Origin: Alteribacillus iranensis
GTDB taxonomy: Bacteria; Bacillota; Bacilli; Bacillales; Marinococcaceae
Assembly: GCF_900113025.1 (NCBI RefSeq)
Contig: NZ_FONT01000002.1
Span: 62,001-126,000, forward strand
DNA: 64,000 nucleotides
Direction of reading: 5' to 3'
The position numbers and the translations under genes were made by a program. Position 1 is the first letter of the stretch; every line of letters starts with the position of its first letter. Of the stretch, positions 34,366 through 43,705 are shown one piece after another. The notes beneath the pieces were generated by a model, which searched no databases, was not told where the DNA came from, and worked only from the letters and a program-made list of their open reading frames with translations.

Positions 34366-35467
34366 GTTCACTCCCCCTCGTACCGAATGATTCTTGAATG
34401 GCAATGGATATGGTCACATTCCCTGACTTTTCTTTCTCTAGCAGTAATCGTTCATTTCCTGAAGATAGAACAGCTGCTGGTTCACTGACTCCGTACGCTC
34501 CTGTGTATTTGTACACGACATCGGAAGGATTTTGTATGGGGGCTTGATTTAATTCATCCGGAGAATAATACACAAATGGCCAACTGTTTTTCTCGCATAC
34601 TTTTAAAAGGCCTTCTTCATCCTTTTTTAAATCAATCGTAGCCACTTGTTTGACGGATAAGCGGTTAATTTGCAGGCGTTGTAACGTGGATTCGATAACA
34701 GCCTCTATTTCATCCGCCTCCGTCCCCCGGTTGCAGCCAATTCCAATATGAACGACTTTTGGACGGTAAATCATGCGGACTTCCGGGAGGCTTTCTTTAT
34801 CTGTCGCTGTCAAATTCCGATGTGTGATAACGAGAGCGGCCTTAACATCTAACTCTTTCGCTTCCTCTGGTGAAGATACGACAGTCATGTGTCCTGGCAG
34901 GTCTTTGTCATACGTCCACCAATCTTTTTCTCCTGACTCCTGAACAATAACGAGCGGCTCTTCATTAACAACGGCAGCGCTAGCTGGGATCACCTGTTCA
35001 AAGTCTTCCGGTACCCAACCAAATGCTCTGCCGAAAATATCCACTGGAATGGTTTCTTGAACATCAGATGCCGTCGTGATCACCGGAGTGGCGTCTAATT
35101 GGGAAGCAACTGTCTTCGTTAAGCCGTTAGCTCCCCCTAAATGTCCAGATAGTACACTGATCACAAATTCTCCACGGTCATCAATAACTACAACGGCTGG
35201 GTCTGTCTTTTTATCCTTCAGTAAAGGACTGATCATTCGAACGACTGCTCCGAGCGAAATAATCATAATGATCCCGTCATATTTTTCGAAATAAGAAGGG
35301 AGCTGTTTTCGGACGGAGCCTTCGAAAAGAGTAAAGCCTTTTTTCTCTTCATCTCCTTGTTCAAACTTCTTCATATAAAAGATGTCGGTTCCGGGTAAGG
35401 CTTTAGCAAGACGACGAACGAGTGAGACACCATGCTTCGTAATTGCCACTGCAGCGATGTTATTCAT
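34355..35467 (-). CDS. cbiG: Cobalt-precorrin-5A hydrolase CbiG
   Basis: Enzyme of about 370 residues that opens the delta-lactone of cobalt-precorrin-5A and releases acetaldehyde, a step unique to the anaerobic pathway. The N-terminal part has GGANGLTKTVASQL and SVLSGHLGGAN typical of CbiG, and the C-terminal domain has HIGIGCNRGTEADEIE. The ATG at 35467 with AAAAGGAGCGG upstream is preferred to an earlier one. It overlaps cbiF by 8 bases. Confidence 0.94.
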   Translation of the reverse strand: MNNIAAVAITKHGVSLVRRLAKALPGTDIFYMKKFEQGDEEKKGFTLFEGSVRKQLPSYFEKYDGIIMIISLGAVVRMISPLLKDKKTDPAVVVIDDRGEFVISVLSGHLGGANGLTKTVASQLDATPVITTASDVQETIPVDIFGRAFGWVPEDFEQVIPASAAVVNEEPLVIVQESGEKDWWTYDKDLPGHMTVVSSPEEAKELDVKAALVITHRNLTATDKESLPEVRMIYRPKVVHIGIGCNRGTEADEIEAVIESTLQRLQINRLSVKQVATIDLKKDEEGLLKVCEKNSWPFVYYSPDELNQAPIQNPSDVVYKYTGAYGVSEPAAVLSSGNERLLLEKEKSGNVTISIAIQESFGTRGSEHEI

Positions 35468-36251
35468 GGACAGCCGCTCCTTTTCGGTAACCATGCGTAA
35501 ATGTCTTATCATACAATTTGGATTCGAACGTTCCCTTTTCAATAATGCTTTCATCGGCCGCTTTACTAACAATCACCATCGCTTGTTTCGTAATTTTATG
35601 CTGCCGCATCGCTTCATGAAGCGTGCCTAATGTCGCACGAACTACTTTTTCGTCAGGCCAGCTTGCTTTGTAAACAACGACGGCCGCATCGTTTTCATTC
35701 CAGCCTGCTTCGATGAACTCACGAACTACTTTTTTAATGAGGGTAGCACTTAGAAACAATGCGATACTACATTGATGAGCGGCTAAGTCGGCGAGCTTTT
35801 CCTTTTCCGGCATCGGGGTACGCCCTTCCGCTCTCGTCAAAATAACCGTTTGTGTTAATTCAGGTACGGTCAATTCGATACCAGCACTCGCCGCAGCTGC
35901 GAAAGCAGAACTGACCCCCGGAATTATTTTCGCTTCCACACCCGCTTCCGTTAGCTTTTTCATTTGTTCTAAAATGGCGCCAAATACAGAAGGGTCTCCC
36001 GTATGTACACGAGCGACTCGCTTTCCATCCTTCACAGCGTCCACCATAAGGGCTACGATTTCTTCCAAGTGCATACCCGCACTTTTTTTCACAACGGCTT
36101 CCGGCTTTACATGTGTGAACAGTTCGGGATTTACAAGTGAATCTGTATACAATATAAGGTCGGCCTCTTCAATCAATCGTTGACCTTTTACTGTAATCAA
36201 CTCTGGGTCCCCCGGCCCCGCTCCGATAATATGGACGAGCGGCTGTGTCAT
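35460..36251 (-). CDS. cbiF: Cobalt-precorrin-4 C11-methyltransferase CbiF
   Basis: SAM-dependent methyltransferase of about 263 residues, adding the C11 methyl group. Signatures: IIGAGPGDPELITVKG, YTDSLVNPELF, VARVHTGDPSVFGAI and IIPGVSSAFAAAASAGIELT, which is the CbiF/CobM version of the corrin methyltransferase core. The ATG at 36251 is chosen because AGAGGTGG precedes it and because it then overlaps cbiL by the usual 4 bases. Confidence 0.95.
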   Translation of the reverse strand: MTQPLVHIIGAGPGDPELITVKGQRLIEEADLILYTDSLVNPELFTHVKPEAVVKKSAGMHLEEIVALMVDAVKDGKRVARVHTGDPSVFGAILEQMKKLTEAGVEAKIIPGVSSAFAAAASAGIELTVPELTQTVILTRAEGRTPMPEKEKLADLAAHQCSIALFLSATLIKKVVREFIEAGWNENDAAVVVYKASWPDEKVVRATLGTLHEAMRQHKITKQAMVIVSKAADESIIEKGTFESKLYDKTFTHGYRKGAAVHE

Positions 36252-36976
36252 ACGACCACCTCTTTCTTTTCCTGCCTGACCATCATTAACGTCAAATATT
36301 CGAGTTCTGCCGTCTTTAACTCGTCTACATTTCTCCAAATCCATTCGTCTTCTGATGTCACTTTCGTCGCTACCGCTGCTGACTGTGCCATCCCCAACTC
36401 TTCTAAAAGCTCTATCATCATCGGAAGAACTTTCGCTACTTTTATGAAAACAACCCCGTCATGTTGTAAGAGAGCTTCTTTCATTTTCTCCCGGCCTTCG
36501 GTGGCTGGGATAACCGCCGTCCACTCATCTCCATCAGCAAGTGGGATCATAAGTTGGGAAGCCACAGCCGTTACAGAGGAAATTCCCGGTATCGATGATA
36601 TGTCTACGTCTGGATATTTCGCTTTCATTGTCTTCCATAAATGAATGAAAGTACTATAGAGCATCGGGTCACCTTCCGTAACGAATGCCACCGTTTTCCC
36701 TTGGCTGACATGCTCATATATTTCTTCTGCAATTCGGTTCCATTCCCGCTCCAAGACGTCTTTCTCTTTCGTCATCGGAAATACAAGTCCTAGACTCTCT
36801 CTTATTGCTTGTTCATAGGGTGCAATGATTTTTTTCGCGTAGCTGTCGGCGCCTCTTCGTTTTTTCGGATAAGCTACCAAATCGGCTTCTTTTAAAGTCC
36901 GGTATGCTTTTATCGTTAATAGCTCCGGATCTCCCGGCCCCACTCCTACACCGATCACCTTTCCTAATTGTGCCAT
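36248..36976 (-). CDS. cbiL: Cobalt-precorrin-2 C20-methyltransferase CbiL
   Basis: SAM-dependent methyltransferase of about 242 residues, first methylation of the corrin ring after cobalt insertion. Signatures: GVGVGPGDPELLTIKAY, AYPKKRRGADSYA, FVTEGDPMLYSTF and SIPGISSVTAVASQ. ATG at 36976 follows GGAGGAAACTTG; its first base overlaps the cbiET stop. The size and the RGADSYA segment separate it from the other methyltransferases of the operon. Confidence 0.94.
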   Translation of the reverse strand: MAQLGKVIGVGVGPGDPELLTIKAYRTLKEADLVAYPKKRRGADSYAKKIIAPYEQAIRESLGLVFPMTKEKDVLEREWNRIAEEIYEHVSQGKTVAFVTEGDPMLYSTFIHLWKTMKAKYPDVDISSIPGISSVTAVASQLMIPLADGDEWTAVIPATEGREKMKEALLQHDGVVFIKVAKVLPMMIELLEELGMAQSAAVATKVTSEDEWIWRNVDELKTAELEYLTLMMVRQEKKEVVV

Positions 36977-38181
36977 CAAGTTTCCTCCTTTTTTGAAGCT
37001 GTCATAATATACACCGGGTTCAACCCTTCAAATCGTGTCATATGTAAAATAGGTTTGCTGCGGGCAAGATGGGACATGGTTATCTCTACTTCACAGTCCA
37101 GTTGCTTGAATAGGCTCATTGCCTCGTGTAACGTTTCAATGGTCGCCGCATTCAAGACAATTCGTCCTCCTAACCGCAGGCGGTTCACGCAAATCGTGAG
37201 AAGTTCCCGGATGTTACCTCCCGTGCCCCCAAGAAAGATGGCATCAGGGTCCGGCCATTCATCGAGATATTCAGGTGCTTTCCCATGGTATAAATTCAGA
37301 TCCGCGCGCAGCTTATAGCTGTTTTCTCGGGCAAACTCGACATCATCCGCATTCTTTTCAATGGCATACACTTCTCCTTCTGAAGCCATGTGTGCTGCTT
37401 CAATCGCAACCGAGCCGGTACATGTTCCTATATCCCAAACTGTGCTGTCTTTCTGAAGCTGCAAAGCGGCCAAGCTGAGAACACGTACTTCTTTCTTCGT
37501 GATCAGCCCTTTATCTGGCTTTCGCTGCATAAACATATGATCTGGGTAACCGAGCGGCTGCTTTTTTCTTCGATGTTCTGTTTTTAAGATCACAACATTC
37601 AATGGATCTGCTTCATATTCGAAGGCTTCAGGAAGGGAAAGCCAGGTTACTTTTTCTTTTTCACCTCCTAATACTTCTGCGATACACATGCGGTATTCGT
37701 CCATTCCGAAACGATCCAAGTAACGAGCAATCACCGCTGGGGTATTTTCTTTATCTGTGAGGAGACACACTTTTTTCTTGCCGTCTATCCGTTGTGCCAA
37801 TCCTTTCAGCGAGCGGCCATGCACACTGACAAACGAAGCATCATGCCAGCTTTCTTTTATTTTTGCAAATGCGAGCTGAATCGAACTCATCGATGGGTAA
37901 ATATGTACCTCTGGCAATTTTTTCGCTAAATAAGCACCAATTCCGTAAAATAACGGATCTCCGGAAGCAAGTACGACAGTGTCTTTTTCATCCTCCCGCC
38001 ATGCGTCAATGGTCTTTCGTAAGCCTCCTTCGAGGACGACTTTTTCGCCTTTATATTCAGGAAAAAAAGCAAGCTGCCTGTGACCTCCCGCCAATCGACT
38101 GCTGTTCATAATCCACTCACGATACGTCGGATGCAGCGCCTCTCCTCCGTCTTCTCCAATCCCAATTACCTTAATCGTCAT
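36976..38181 (-). CDS. cbiET: Fused CbiE-CbiT cobalt-precorrin-7/6B methyltransferase and decarboxylase
   Basis: Protein of 401 residues joining two enzymes, equivalent to CobL. The N-terminal CbiE half (about 1-200) has LASGDPLFYGIGAYLAKKL and methylates C5; the C-terminal CbiT half (about 215-395) has the Rossmann-type SAM motif VWDIGTCTGSVAIEAAHMA and IFLGGTGGN, and performs C15 methylation with decarboxylation of the C12 side chain. The start overlaps the cbiD stop by 4 bases. Confidence 0.94.
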   Translation of the reverse strand: MTIKVIGIGEDGGEALHPTYREWIMNSSRLAGGHRQLAFFPEYKGEKVVLEGGLRKTIDAWREDEKDTVVLASGDPLFYGIGAYLAKKLPEVHIYPSMSSIQLAFAKIKESWHDASFVSVHGRSLKGLAQRIDGKKKVCLLTDKENTPAVIARYLDRFGMDEYRMCIAEVLGGEKEKVTWLSLPEAFEYEADPLNVVILKTEHRRKKQPLGYPDHMFMQRKPDKGLITKKEVRVLSLAALQLQKDSTVWDIGTCTGSVAIEAAHMASEGEVYAIEKNADDVEFARENSYKLRADLNLYHGKAPEYLDEWPDPDAIFLGGTGGNIRELLTICVNRLRLGGRIVLNAATIETLHEAMSLFKQLDCEVEITMSHLARSKPILHMTRFEGLNPVYIMTASKKEET

Positions 38182-39302
38182 GATGATTTCCCTGCCTTCT
38201 GTTCTTCCACCTCTCCGTATACAGCCCGTCCAAGCAAATCATTTTTCATTGTCATTAATATCACTTCCACTTCCAATCCTCCCCCTGCATGGTCATAACC
38301 GTTTTTCGCAGCCCGTTCACAAAGCAACGTAAAAAAGTCATCACACCCAGCTTCGTTCAAAATATTTCCCACTTCGGATGCGGTGTTGGCGTTTTCCACC
38401 TGTTCCAAGAGAGAGTGATCCGCACCAGCCTCTGCTGCCAAATCTCTAAGAAACTCGAAATCGACAGGCGCGCTGCGGGAGTGTGCCATCATAATACCTT
38501 GCGCTACTTTCGAAAATTTCCCCATCATCCCGACGAGAGTGGCTCGCTTTCTCTTCTTACCTTTACATTGCTTCAGGCTAAAGCCGACAAAGTCTCCCAT
38601 TTCCACGAAAGCCTCTTCCGTAAGCTCTGGAAAGAGTGTCATGGCATATTTCTCACTTCGACCGCCAGTAGAGAGAATAATGTGGTCACAGTCACTTTCA
38701 GTTGCAACACTGACTGCTTGCGCAATGCTCGCCCGAAACGCTGCTGTGGAGAAAGGAACGACCGTCCCCCGAGTGCCAAGAATGGAAATGCCACCGATAA
38801 TTCCTAGTCTCGCATTCATTGTTTTTTCGGCGATTTCCTCTCCTTTTGGCACGGATATGATGATTTCTGCTCCACGATGTTTCGTTTCTCCGAGAACCTC
38901 TTCTGCCATGTCTTTGAGCATTTTTCGAGGAACCGGGTTAATGGCCGCTTCTCCAACAGCTATCGGAAGCCCTGATTTCGTTGCGCGGCCAACCCCTTTT
39001 CCCCCATCGATGACAATGTTATCGTTCCAGCGTACTGTCGCTTCGATCTCTGCTAAGTGAGTAGCATCCGGATCATCTCCAGCATCTTTTATAATAATGG
39101 CTGTCGCTTGATCTTCCTTAAAGGAGACTTTCTCCATATGAAATGTCACACGATCACCAATCGGAAGAGTGATGTCCACTTCCTTCACTTCTGTTTGCGA
39201 GGCTAAACTCAGTAAAGCCGCCTTTGCTGCAGCTGTTGCATTCGCACCTGTCGTGTACCCATGCCGTAAATCTTTCGGGTCTTTAGGTGGTTTCTTTTTC
39301 AT
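38178..39302 (-). CDS. cbiD: Cobalt-precorrin-5B C1-methyltransferase CbiD
   Basis: Enzyme of 374 residues of the anaerobic pathway, methylating C1 of cobalt-precorrin-5B with SAM. Signatures: DLRHGYTTGANATAAAKAAL at the start, DAGDDPDATH, GGKGVGRATKSGLPIAVGEAAINPVPRK, and ILGTRGTVVPFSTAAF in the middle. It overlaps cbiC by 20 bases. Its presence, with cbiG, shows that the pathway is oxygen-independent. Confidence 0.95.
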   Translation of the reverse strand: MKKKPPKDPKDLRHGYTTGANATAAAKAALLSLASQTEVKEVDITLPIGDRVTFHMEKVSFKEDQATAIIIKDAGDDPDATHLAEIEATVRWNDNIVIDGGKGVGRATKSGLPIAVGEAAINPVPRKMLKDMAEEVLGETKHRGAEIIISVPKGEEIAEKTMNARLGIIGGISILGTRGTVVPFSTAAFRASIAQAVSVATESDCDHIILSTGGRSEKYAMTLFPELTEEAFVEMGDFVGFSLKQCKGKKRKRATLVGMMGKFSKVAQGIMMAHSRSAPVDFEFLRDLAAEAGADHSLLEQVENANTASEVGNILNEAGCDDFFTLLCERAAKNGYDHAGGGLEVEVILMTMKNDLLGRAVYGEVEEQKAGKSS

Positions 39303-39957
39303 CGTGTTTCACCTGCTCTTCGGCAATTCGAATCAGCGCATTGACGGCGGCTACAGTGACCGGGCTTCCTCCCTTTCTTCCAAGGTTCGTAATAAAAGGA
39401 ATATCAAGCTTTGCTAACTCCTCTTTTGATTCCTGAGCAGATACGAAACCGACCGGCATGCCGACGACAAGGCCTGGCTTCGCCTCCCCGTTTTTCACAA
39501 GTCGAATCAACTCAAGTAAAGCCGTGGGGGCATTTCCAATCGCAAAAATACCACCGTCTGCTTCTTTGATCGCTTTTCTCATGGAAATAATCGCTCTTGT
39601 CGTATTGAGCCGTTTCGCTTCCTCCATGACGTCAGGATCTGATATGTACACACTGACATCACCGCCAAATGCTTTCAACTTCGGCTTACTGATCCCGGAT
39701 TGAATCATTTGTACGTCTGCTACGATGTCCTTACCGGCTCGAATGGCTGCTACCCCCGCACGGACGGCGTCAGGATGAAATTGTACACTTCGCCCCAGCT
39801 CAAAATCGGCAGAGGCATGGATGACCCGTTGCACCACTGGATACTGTTCAGCGGTAAAAGAATGTTCACCCAGTTCTTCTGTAATCATCTCAAAGCTTTT
39901 CCCCTCAATTTCAACAGGCTGTACGGTTAATGGTTTAAACTCTGTAGAAAAATCCAT
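39283..39957 (-). CDS. cbiC: Cobalt-precorrin-8 methylmutase CbiC
   Basis: Enzyme of 224 residues moving the C11 methyl group to C12 to give cobyrinic acid. Signatures: EQYPVVQRVIHASADFE with the catalytic histidine, AIRAGKDIVADVQMI, and NAPTALLELIRL followed by VVGMPVGFVSAQESKE. The start lies directly on the stop of cbiJ (1-base overlap), with GGAGGAGGAAG upstream. Confidence 0.95.
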   Translation of the reverse strand: MDFSTEFKPLTVQPVEIEGKSFEMITEELGEHSFTAEQYPVVQRVIHASADFELGRSVQFHPDAVRAGVAAIRAGKDIVADVQMIQSGISKPKLKAFGGDVSVYISDPDVMEEAKRLNTTRAIISMRKAIKEADGGIFAIGNAPTALLELIRLVKNGEAKPGLVVGMPVGFVSAQESKEELAKLDIPFITNLGRKGGSPVTVAAVNALIRIAEEQVKHDEKETT

Positions 39958-40730
39958 TACACTTCCTCCTCCAATAAGGCCTCCAATTGTTTTACAACTT
40001 CTTCCGCATCGGCTGTCTTCATTCCGTAAGAAATGTTAGGCCGTTTGATTAAAATAACTTCCAGGCCCAGCTCTAGGGCCGCTGTAACTTTTTCATCAAA
40101 TGATCCTTGTTTGCCGCTTTCTTTCGTCACTACCATATCGACGTCAAACTGCTTGTATAGTGCAAGATTTAATTCCTTCGTGAAAGGTCCTTGCATGGCC
40201 ACTATGTTTTGCTGTTCCACCCCAAGTGCTTTGCATTTTTCCATATTTTCTATACGCGGAAGCATCCGGCAAATCATCCGGACGTGGTCACAAGGCAGAA
40301 GGATCTCCGCAAATGTTTGTAACGTCTTGCTCCCGGTAGTTAGAAATACTGTTCCGCCTTTTTGAGCAGCCGCTTTCGCTGCTTCTTCATACGAATGTAC
40401 TTTCATCAGCTTTTCGTCATAGTGAGTGATGGACTCTCTTTCGTAACGGATATAAGGGATGCCGGCTTCCTCGGCAGCTGTGATAGCATGCCGGGAAGCT
40501 TCTTCCGCAAAAGGATGAGAGGCATCTACAAAAGCTTGTGCTCCTATCTCTTTTAAAACCGTGATCATGTCCTGTGACGATAATCGACCAACTCGCGCTG
40601 TCACACCACTATCGGTTAACTTTTTCGCGGCTTCCTCCGTTACGACAGATGCCAACACCTCGTGTCCTTCTTCCTTCACTCTTTTCGCCAGTTCCTTTGC
40701 ATCACTCGTCCCCGCTAACATAAAAATCAT
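39957..40730 (-). CDS. cbiJ: Cobalt-precorrin-6A reductase CbiJ
   Basis: NAD(P)H-dependent reductase of about 257 residues. Signatures: IFMLAGTSDAKELAKRV at the start, ASHPFAEEASRHAI, RYERES, and FLTTGSKTL; the C-terminal part has QGPFTKELNLAL and TKESGKQGSFDEKV. The ATG at 40730 with AAAAGG upstream is preferred to a longer frame that runs back into cbiX. It lies 14 bases past the end of cbiX. Confidence 0.93.
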   Translation of the reverse strand: MIFMLAGTSDAKELAKRVKEEGHEVLASVVTEEAAKKLTDSGVTARVGRLSSQDMITVLKEIGAQAFVDASHPFAEEASRHAITAAEEAGIPYIRYERESITHYDEKLMKVHSYEEAAKAAAQKGGTVFLTTGSKTLQTFAEILLPCDHVRMICRMLPRIENMEKCKALGVEQQNIVAMQGPFTKELNLALYKQFDVDMVVTKESGKQGSFDEKVTAALELGLEVILIKRPNISYGMKTADAEEVVKQLEALLEEEV

Positions 40731-40744
40731 TGACCTTTTCCCCC

Positions 40745-41590
40745 TCACCCATGACTGTGCTCGTGATGGTGGTGATGATCCAACCCATCCATATGTTCCA
40801 TGGCAAACTGCCTGTACTGGCATAAATCACAGTTCAATGAAGCTGATCCAGCAAGCGCTTCCTCGGTCCGTTCTAATAGCACGCGTTCGAGACGCGGGTG
40901 AAAACCAACGGGATCAGTGCTCGCAAATTCGTTATCCGGATAGTTCTTCCGAAAAGCATCCATTTTTTCTTCGACCCGATCCATAAGAACTCCGGAAAAG
41001 AAGAGACACGGAACTAAAATGATTTTTCGCATTCCGAGTCGGAGGCAGCGTTCCACTCCTTCTTCTACGGTCGGTGTGGTGACACCAATAAAAGAGACTT
41101 CCGTCGTTTGTTGGTTCAAACGCTCCGAAACTAAACGTGACAGCTTATACACCTCGCTGTTCGTATCTGGATCACTGCTCCCACGTCCAAGTATTAATAG
41201 AGCCGTATCAGTATGTTCTTCCTCCTGCTCCCATACAGCGGTAACTCTCTCTTCCAAAATCCGCACGACTTCTTCGTGGATTCCGATGGGGCGTCCATAC
41301 GTAAAATGCACGAGCGGATATTTTTCCTTTGCTTCATCGATCGCATGTGGAATATGAATCTTCGAATGCCCTGCCGGGAGAAACATGATCGGCACAAGCG
41401 CTACGCTCGTTGCCCCTTTTTCGACACATATTTCAATACCTGATGCAATATTAGGAGCTGCAAATTCTAAAAAACAAGTCTCAATAATGGGAACGTTGAT
41501 TTTATTTTTTATATTATTTATAAATTGAATAGTCTCCTCGTTTCCTTTATCCAATGGGCTTCCATGCCCGACAAATAATACTGCTTTCAT
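40745..41590 (-). CDS. cbiX: Sirohydrochlorin cobaltochelatase CbiX, long form with His-rich tail
   Basis: Chelatase of 281 residues that inserts cobalt into sirohydrochlorin, the first committed step of the anaerobic pathway. Two chelatase repeats are seen, each starting with a strand ending in a small-residue turn: ILFVGHGSPLDKGN (active-site histidine) and LLILGRGSSDPDTN, with PIMFLPAGHSKIHIP between. The C-terminus has the CDLC motif, fitting the Fe-S-binding MXCXXC site of the Bacillus-type CbiX, and ends in a histidine-rich tail that could hold cobalt. The site AAGGAG precedes the ATG. Confidence 0.95.
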   Translation of the reverse strand: MKAVLFVGHGSPLDKGNEETIQFINNIKNKINVPIIETCFLEFAAPNIASGIEICVEKGATSVALVPIMFLPAGHSKIHIPHAIDEAKEKYPLVHFTYGRPIGIHEEVVRILEERVTAVWEQEEEHTDTALLILGRGSSDPDTNSEVYKLSRLVSERLNQQTTEVSFIGVTTPTVEEGVERCLRLGMRKIILVPCLFFSGVLMDRVEEKMDAFRKNYPDNEFASTDPVGFHPRLERVLLERTEEALAGSASLNCDLCQYRQFAMEHMDGLDHHHHHEHSHG

Positions 41591-41602
41591 TTCCCCACTC
41601 CT

Positions 41603-43222
41603 TTACTCACATGGATTATTCACTTCTACCGGTGTGAACATCTCTTGATACTGGAAGTTTTGAATTCGTTGCACGCGTTTAAAAAACTTATAAAATCGTT
41701 CATTCGGCATTCCTTTTTCTCGATATTCGTCCACAATGCTTACGATCGTATCCATCAATCGTTCCGGTGGCAGTCCTTCCGCTACCGGCTGGCCGGTGTG
41801 AGCATTTCTGCCCATCGCTTTTGCCCCTAAAAACACGTCAAATGCCCCTCTGCGATAGACAATTCCAATATCATCAGCCACTGCTCCGTAACAAGCCATT
41901 CCGCAGCCGTTGAATCCAATCTTCATCACTTTTGGTACTTTCAAACCCCCTAAACGTTCCTTCAACTCTTCCGCATAAGGAATGCCTCCTGTTTTCTCTC
42001 CATCACAGAAGTCACAGGCTTTTACGTGTATTACGTCGCCTACCGGGGACACCAACCACCCTTCCGATTCCAATTTTCGTGTAATTTCCTGGGGCTCTTC
42101 CGTCTCGAGAGACACTCGTAAATAGTGACTCGGTGTATACGTGACTTCTCCTTGATCACCGATGATTTCAGCAAGTAGTGCTAGCTGTGATGCGTTTACT
42201 GATTTCTTCCAAACACCAGGAGAAAGAGCAAATTCAAACACAGACGTTTGCTTGAATGCAGAAGGTGCCGGTGCTTCTTGTACGGCTGTGGCGGACGTAT
42301 CACCTACCATGGACAGGGCTTCATTCGCTAAGTCGGCGGTTGACTCGCGAGTTGGCTGGGGAGCTGTTTTTTTCTTTCTGTCATCCACCCCGCCGTGCAT
42401 CGCCCACGGCTCGGCTTCCGGCTTCAACCGCTGCGCCGGCTTAAGTGACTGCTCATCCTCACCCAGCGTATACTTTCTTTGATAACCACGTGGCGTGATC
42501 ATTTTCCCGTCATAGTAAAACGTTGAGTTGTTGCCGATAATGACTGTTGTCAGCATGCCAATTTCATAATCGAGCATGCGCGCAAGATCCGTCATGACGA
42601 TATGTTCTCTCTCGCGATAAGCGCTCTTCACGAGACCGACTGGCGTTTTCGGATCTCGGTATTTCAGCAGGATTCTCTGTGTTTCTTCGATTTGACGAGT
42701 CCTTCTGCCGCTCTTCGGATTGTAAAGTGCAATAACAAAATCCGCTTGTGCTGCCGCTTCGACACGCTTTTTAATCAATTCCCACGGCGTTAAGTGGTCA
42801 CTTAAGCTGATCGTACACGCGTCATGCATCACGGGAGCTCCGAGCAAGGAGGCACAAGAATTTATCGCGGATACTCCAGGAATAATTTCGACACCAATTC
42901 CATCCTCTTCCCGCCACTCTTGCTCCATCAGCACTTCATACACGAGACCGGCCATCCCGTATAAACCGGCATCACCACTTGAAATAACAGCCACTTTTTT
43001 CCCGGACTCTGCTTGCCTTACCGCTTCACGGGCTCGGCTGACTTCTTCCGTCATCCCGGTACGAACGATTTCTTTATCTTTGATCAAATGACTGACCAAA
43101 TCCATGTAAGTTTTATAACCGATCACACTATCTGACTCGACAATCGCGTCCTTCGCCCGATGAGTCATATGCGCCTCATCTCCCGGACCAAATCCAACGA
43201 CAAAAATTTTCCCAGTGGCCAC
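41603..43222 (-). CDS. cbiH60: Ring-contracting precorrin-3B methyltransferase CbiH60 (CbiH fused to Fe-S domain)
   Basis: First gene of the corrin operon, about 539 residues. Residues about 1-245 are the CbiH/CobJ methyltransferase (FVVGFGPGDEAHMTHRA, VISSGDAGLYGMAGLV, IIPGVSAINSCASLLG), which methylates C17 and contracts the ring. A linker follows, then about 200 residues resembling half a nitrite/sulfite reductase, with CDFC and NGCGMAC as probable [4Fe-4S] cysteines. The fusion matches CbiH60 of Bacillus megaterium. The GTG at 43222 is chosen because AAGGGTGG stands 5 bases upstream; a GTG at 43231 is also possible. A riboswitch controls its mRNA leader. Confidence 0.93.
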   Translation of the reverse strand: MATGKIFVVGFGPGDEAHMTHRAKDAIVESDSVIGYKTYMDLVSHLIKDKEIVRTGMTEEVSRAREAVRQAESGKKVAVISSGDAGLYGMAGLVYEVLMEQEWREEDGIGVEIIPGVSAINSCASLLGAPVMHDACTISLSDHLTPWELIKKRVEAAAQADFVIALYNPKSGRRTRQIEETQRILLKYRDPKTPVGLVKSAYREREHIVMTDLARMLDYEIGMLTTVIIGNNSTFYYDGKMITPRGYQRKYTLGEDEQSLKPAQRLKPEAEPWAMHGGVDDRKKKTAPQPTRESTADLANEALSMVGDTSATAVQEAPAPSAFKQTSVFEFALSPGVWKKSVNASQLALLAEIIGDQGEVTYTPSHYLRVSLETEEPQEITRKLESEGWLVSPVGDVIHVKACDFCDGEKTGGIPYAEELKERLGGLKVPKVMKIGFNGCGMACYGAVADDIGIVYRRGAFDVFLGAKAMGRNAHTGQPVAEGLPPERLMDTIVSIVDEYREKGMPNERFYKFFKRVQRIQNFQYQEMFTPVEVNNPCE

Positions 43223-43337
43223 ATGATCCACCCTTTCTTTTCATTTTTTAGTGAGGGGTATAAGGGAGTGTGTCGGCTTGCCTCTTCTGAAGGAACCTAG
43301 AGACGTAGCTAACCCTTTCACAAACTTCTTTAGCAAC

Positions 43338-43378
43338 AAAAAAAGCATCTCTAACATATTGGAAATGTTAAAGATGCT
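43338..43378 (-). terminator. Riboswitch-linked intrinsic terminator
   Basis: On the minus strand AGCATCT-TTAACAT pairs with ATGTTA-GAGATGCT and is followed by seven T residues. It lies between the cobalamin aptamer and cbiH60, so it is the likely expression platform. Confidence 0.8.
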
Positions 43379-43473
43379 TGAACGGCTATATCATAAGACA
43401 ATAAGACACTTATCGTTAAGGCCGCGCCCTTTAACACCTCCCTATGACCCCGTAGGTAAAAACGGTGTTATTG

Positions 43474-43650
43474 AAAAAGGCAGGTCTACTGGCTCCTGGT
43501 TTTCCGTTTGCTCTTCCTTCCCCTCGGTGATGAATCGAGAGTGGTTCAGCGAGCAAACAACCCAGTTACAGTGGCGGGACCGCGCCGGTTTTTCACCGGA
43601 CTTCCCTTTTAAGAAAACAGGTTCATCTCCTGTTTTCACCTTTCCCTAAT
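43474..43650 (-). ncRNA. Cobalamin riboswitch aptamer
   Basis: Minus-strand leader of the corrin operon. Core elements in order: AAAACAGG...CCUGUUUU outer helix, GGGAAGUCCGGUGAAAAACC, GGUCCCGCCACUGUAACUG (the B12 box) and GCCAGUAGACCUGCC. Binding of adenosylcobalamin should favour the terminator at 43338-43378 and stop operon transcription. Family identification rests on these conserved blocks and is firm. Confidence 0.95.
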
Positions 43651-43705
43651 ATTTTGTTGTATGTGTTTCTTCTTTTCGATTCTTCTTGTTCTAAGAATGT
43701 AGTGT

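Noticed and set aside
40730-40986. Longer frames running from cbiJ back into cbiX, and the plus-strand frame opposite
   Set aside because: The cbiJ start with a ribosome site lies at 40730; the rest is shadow of cbiX.
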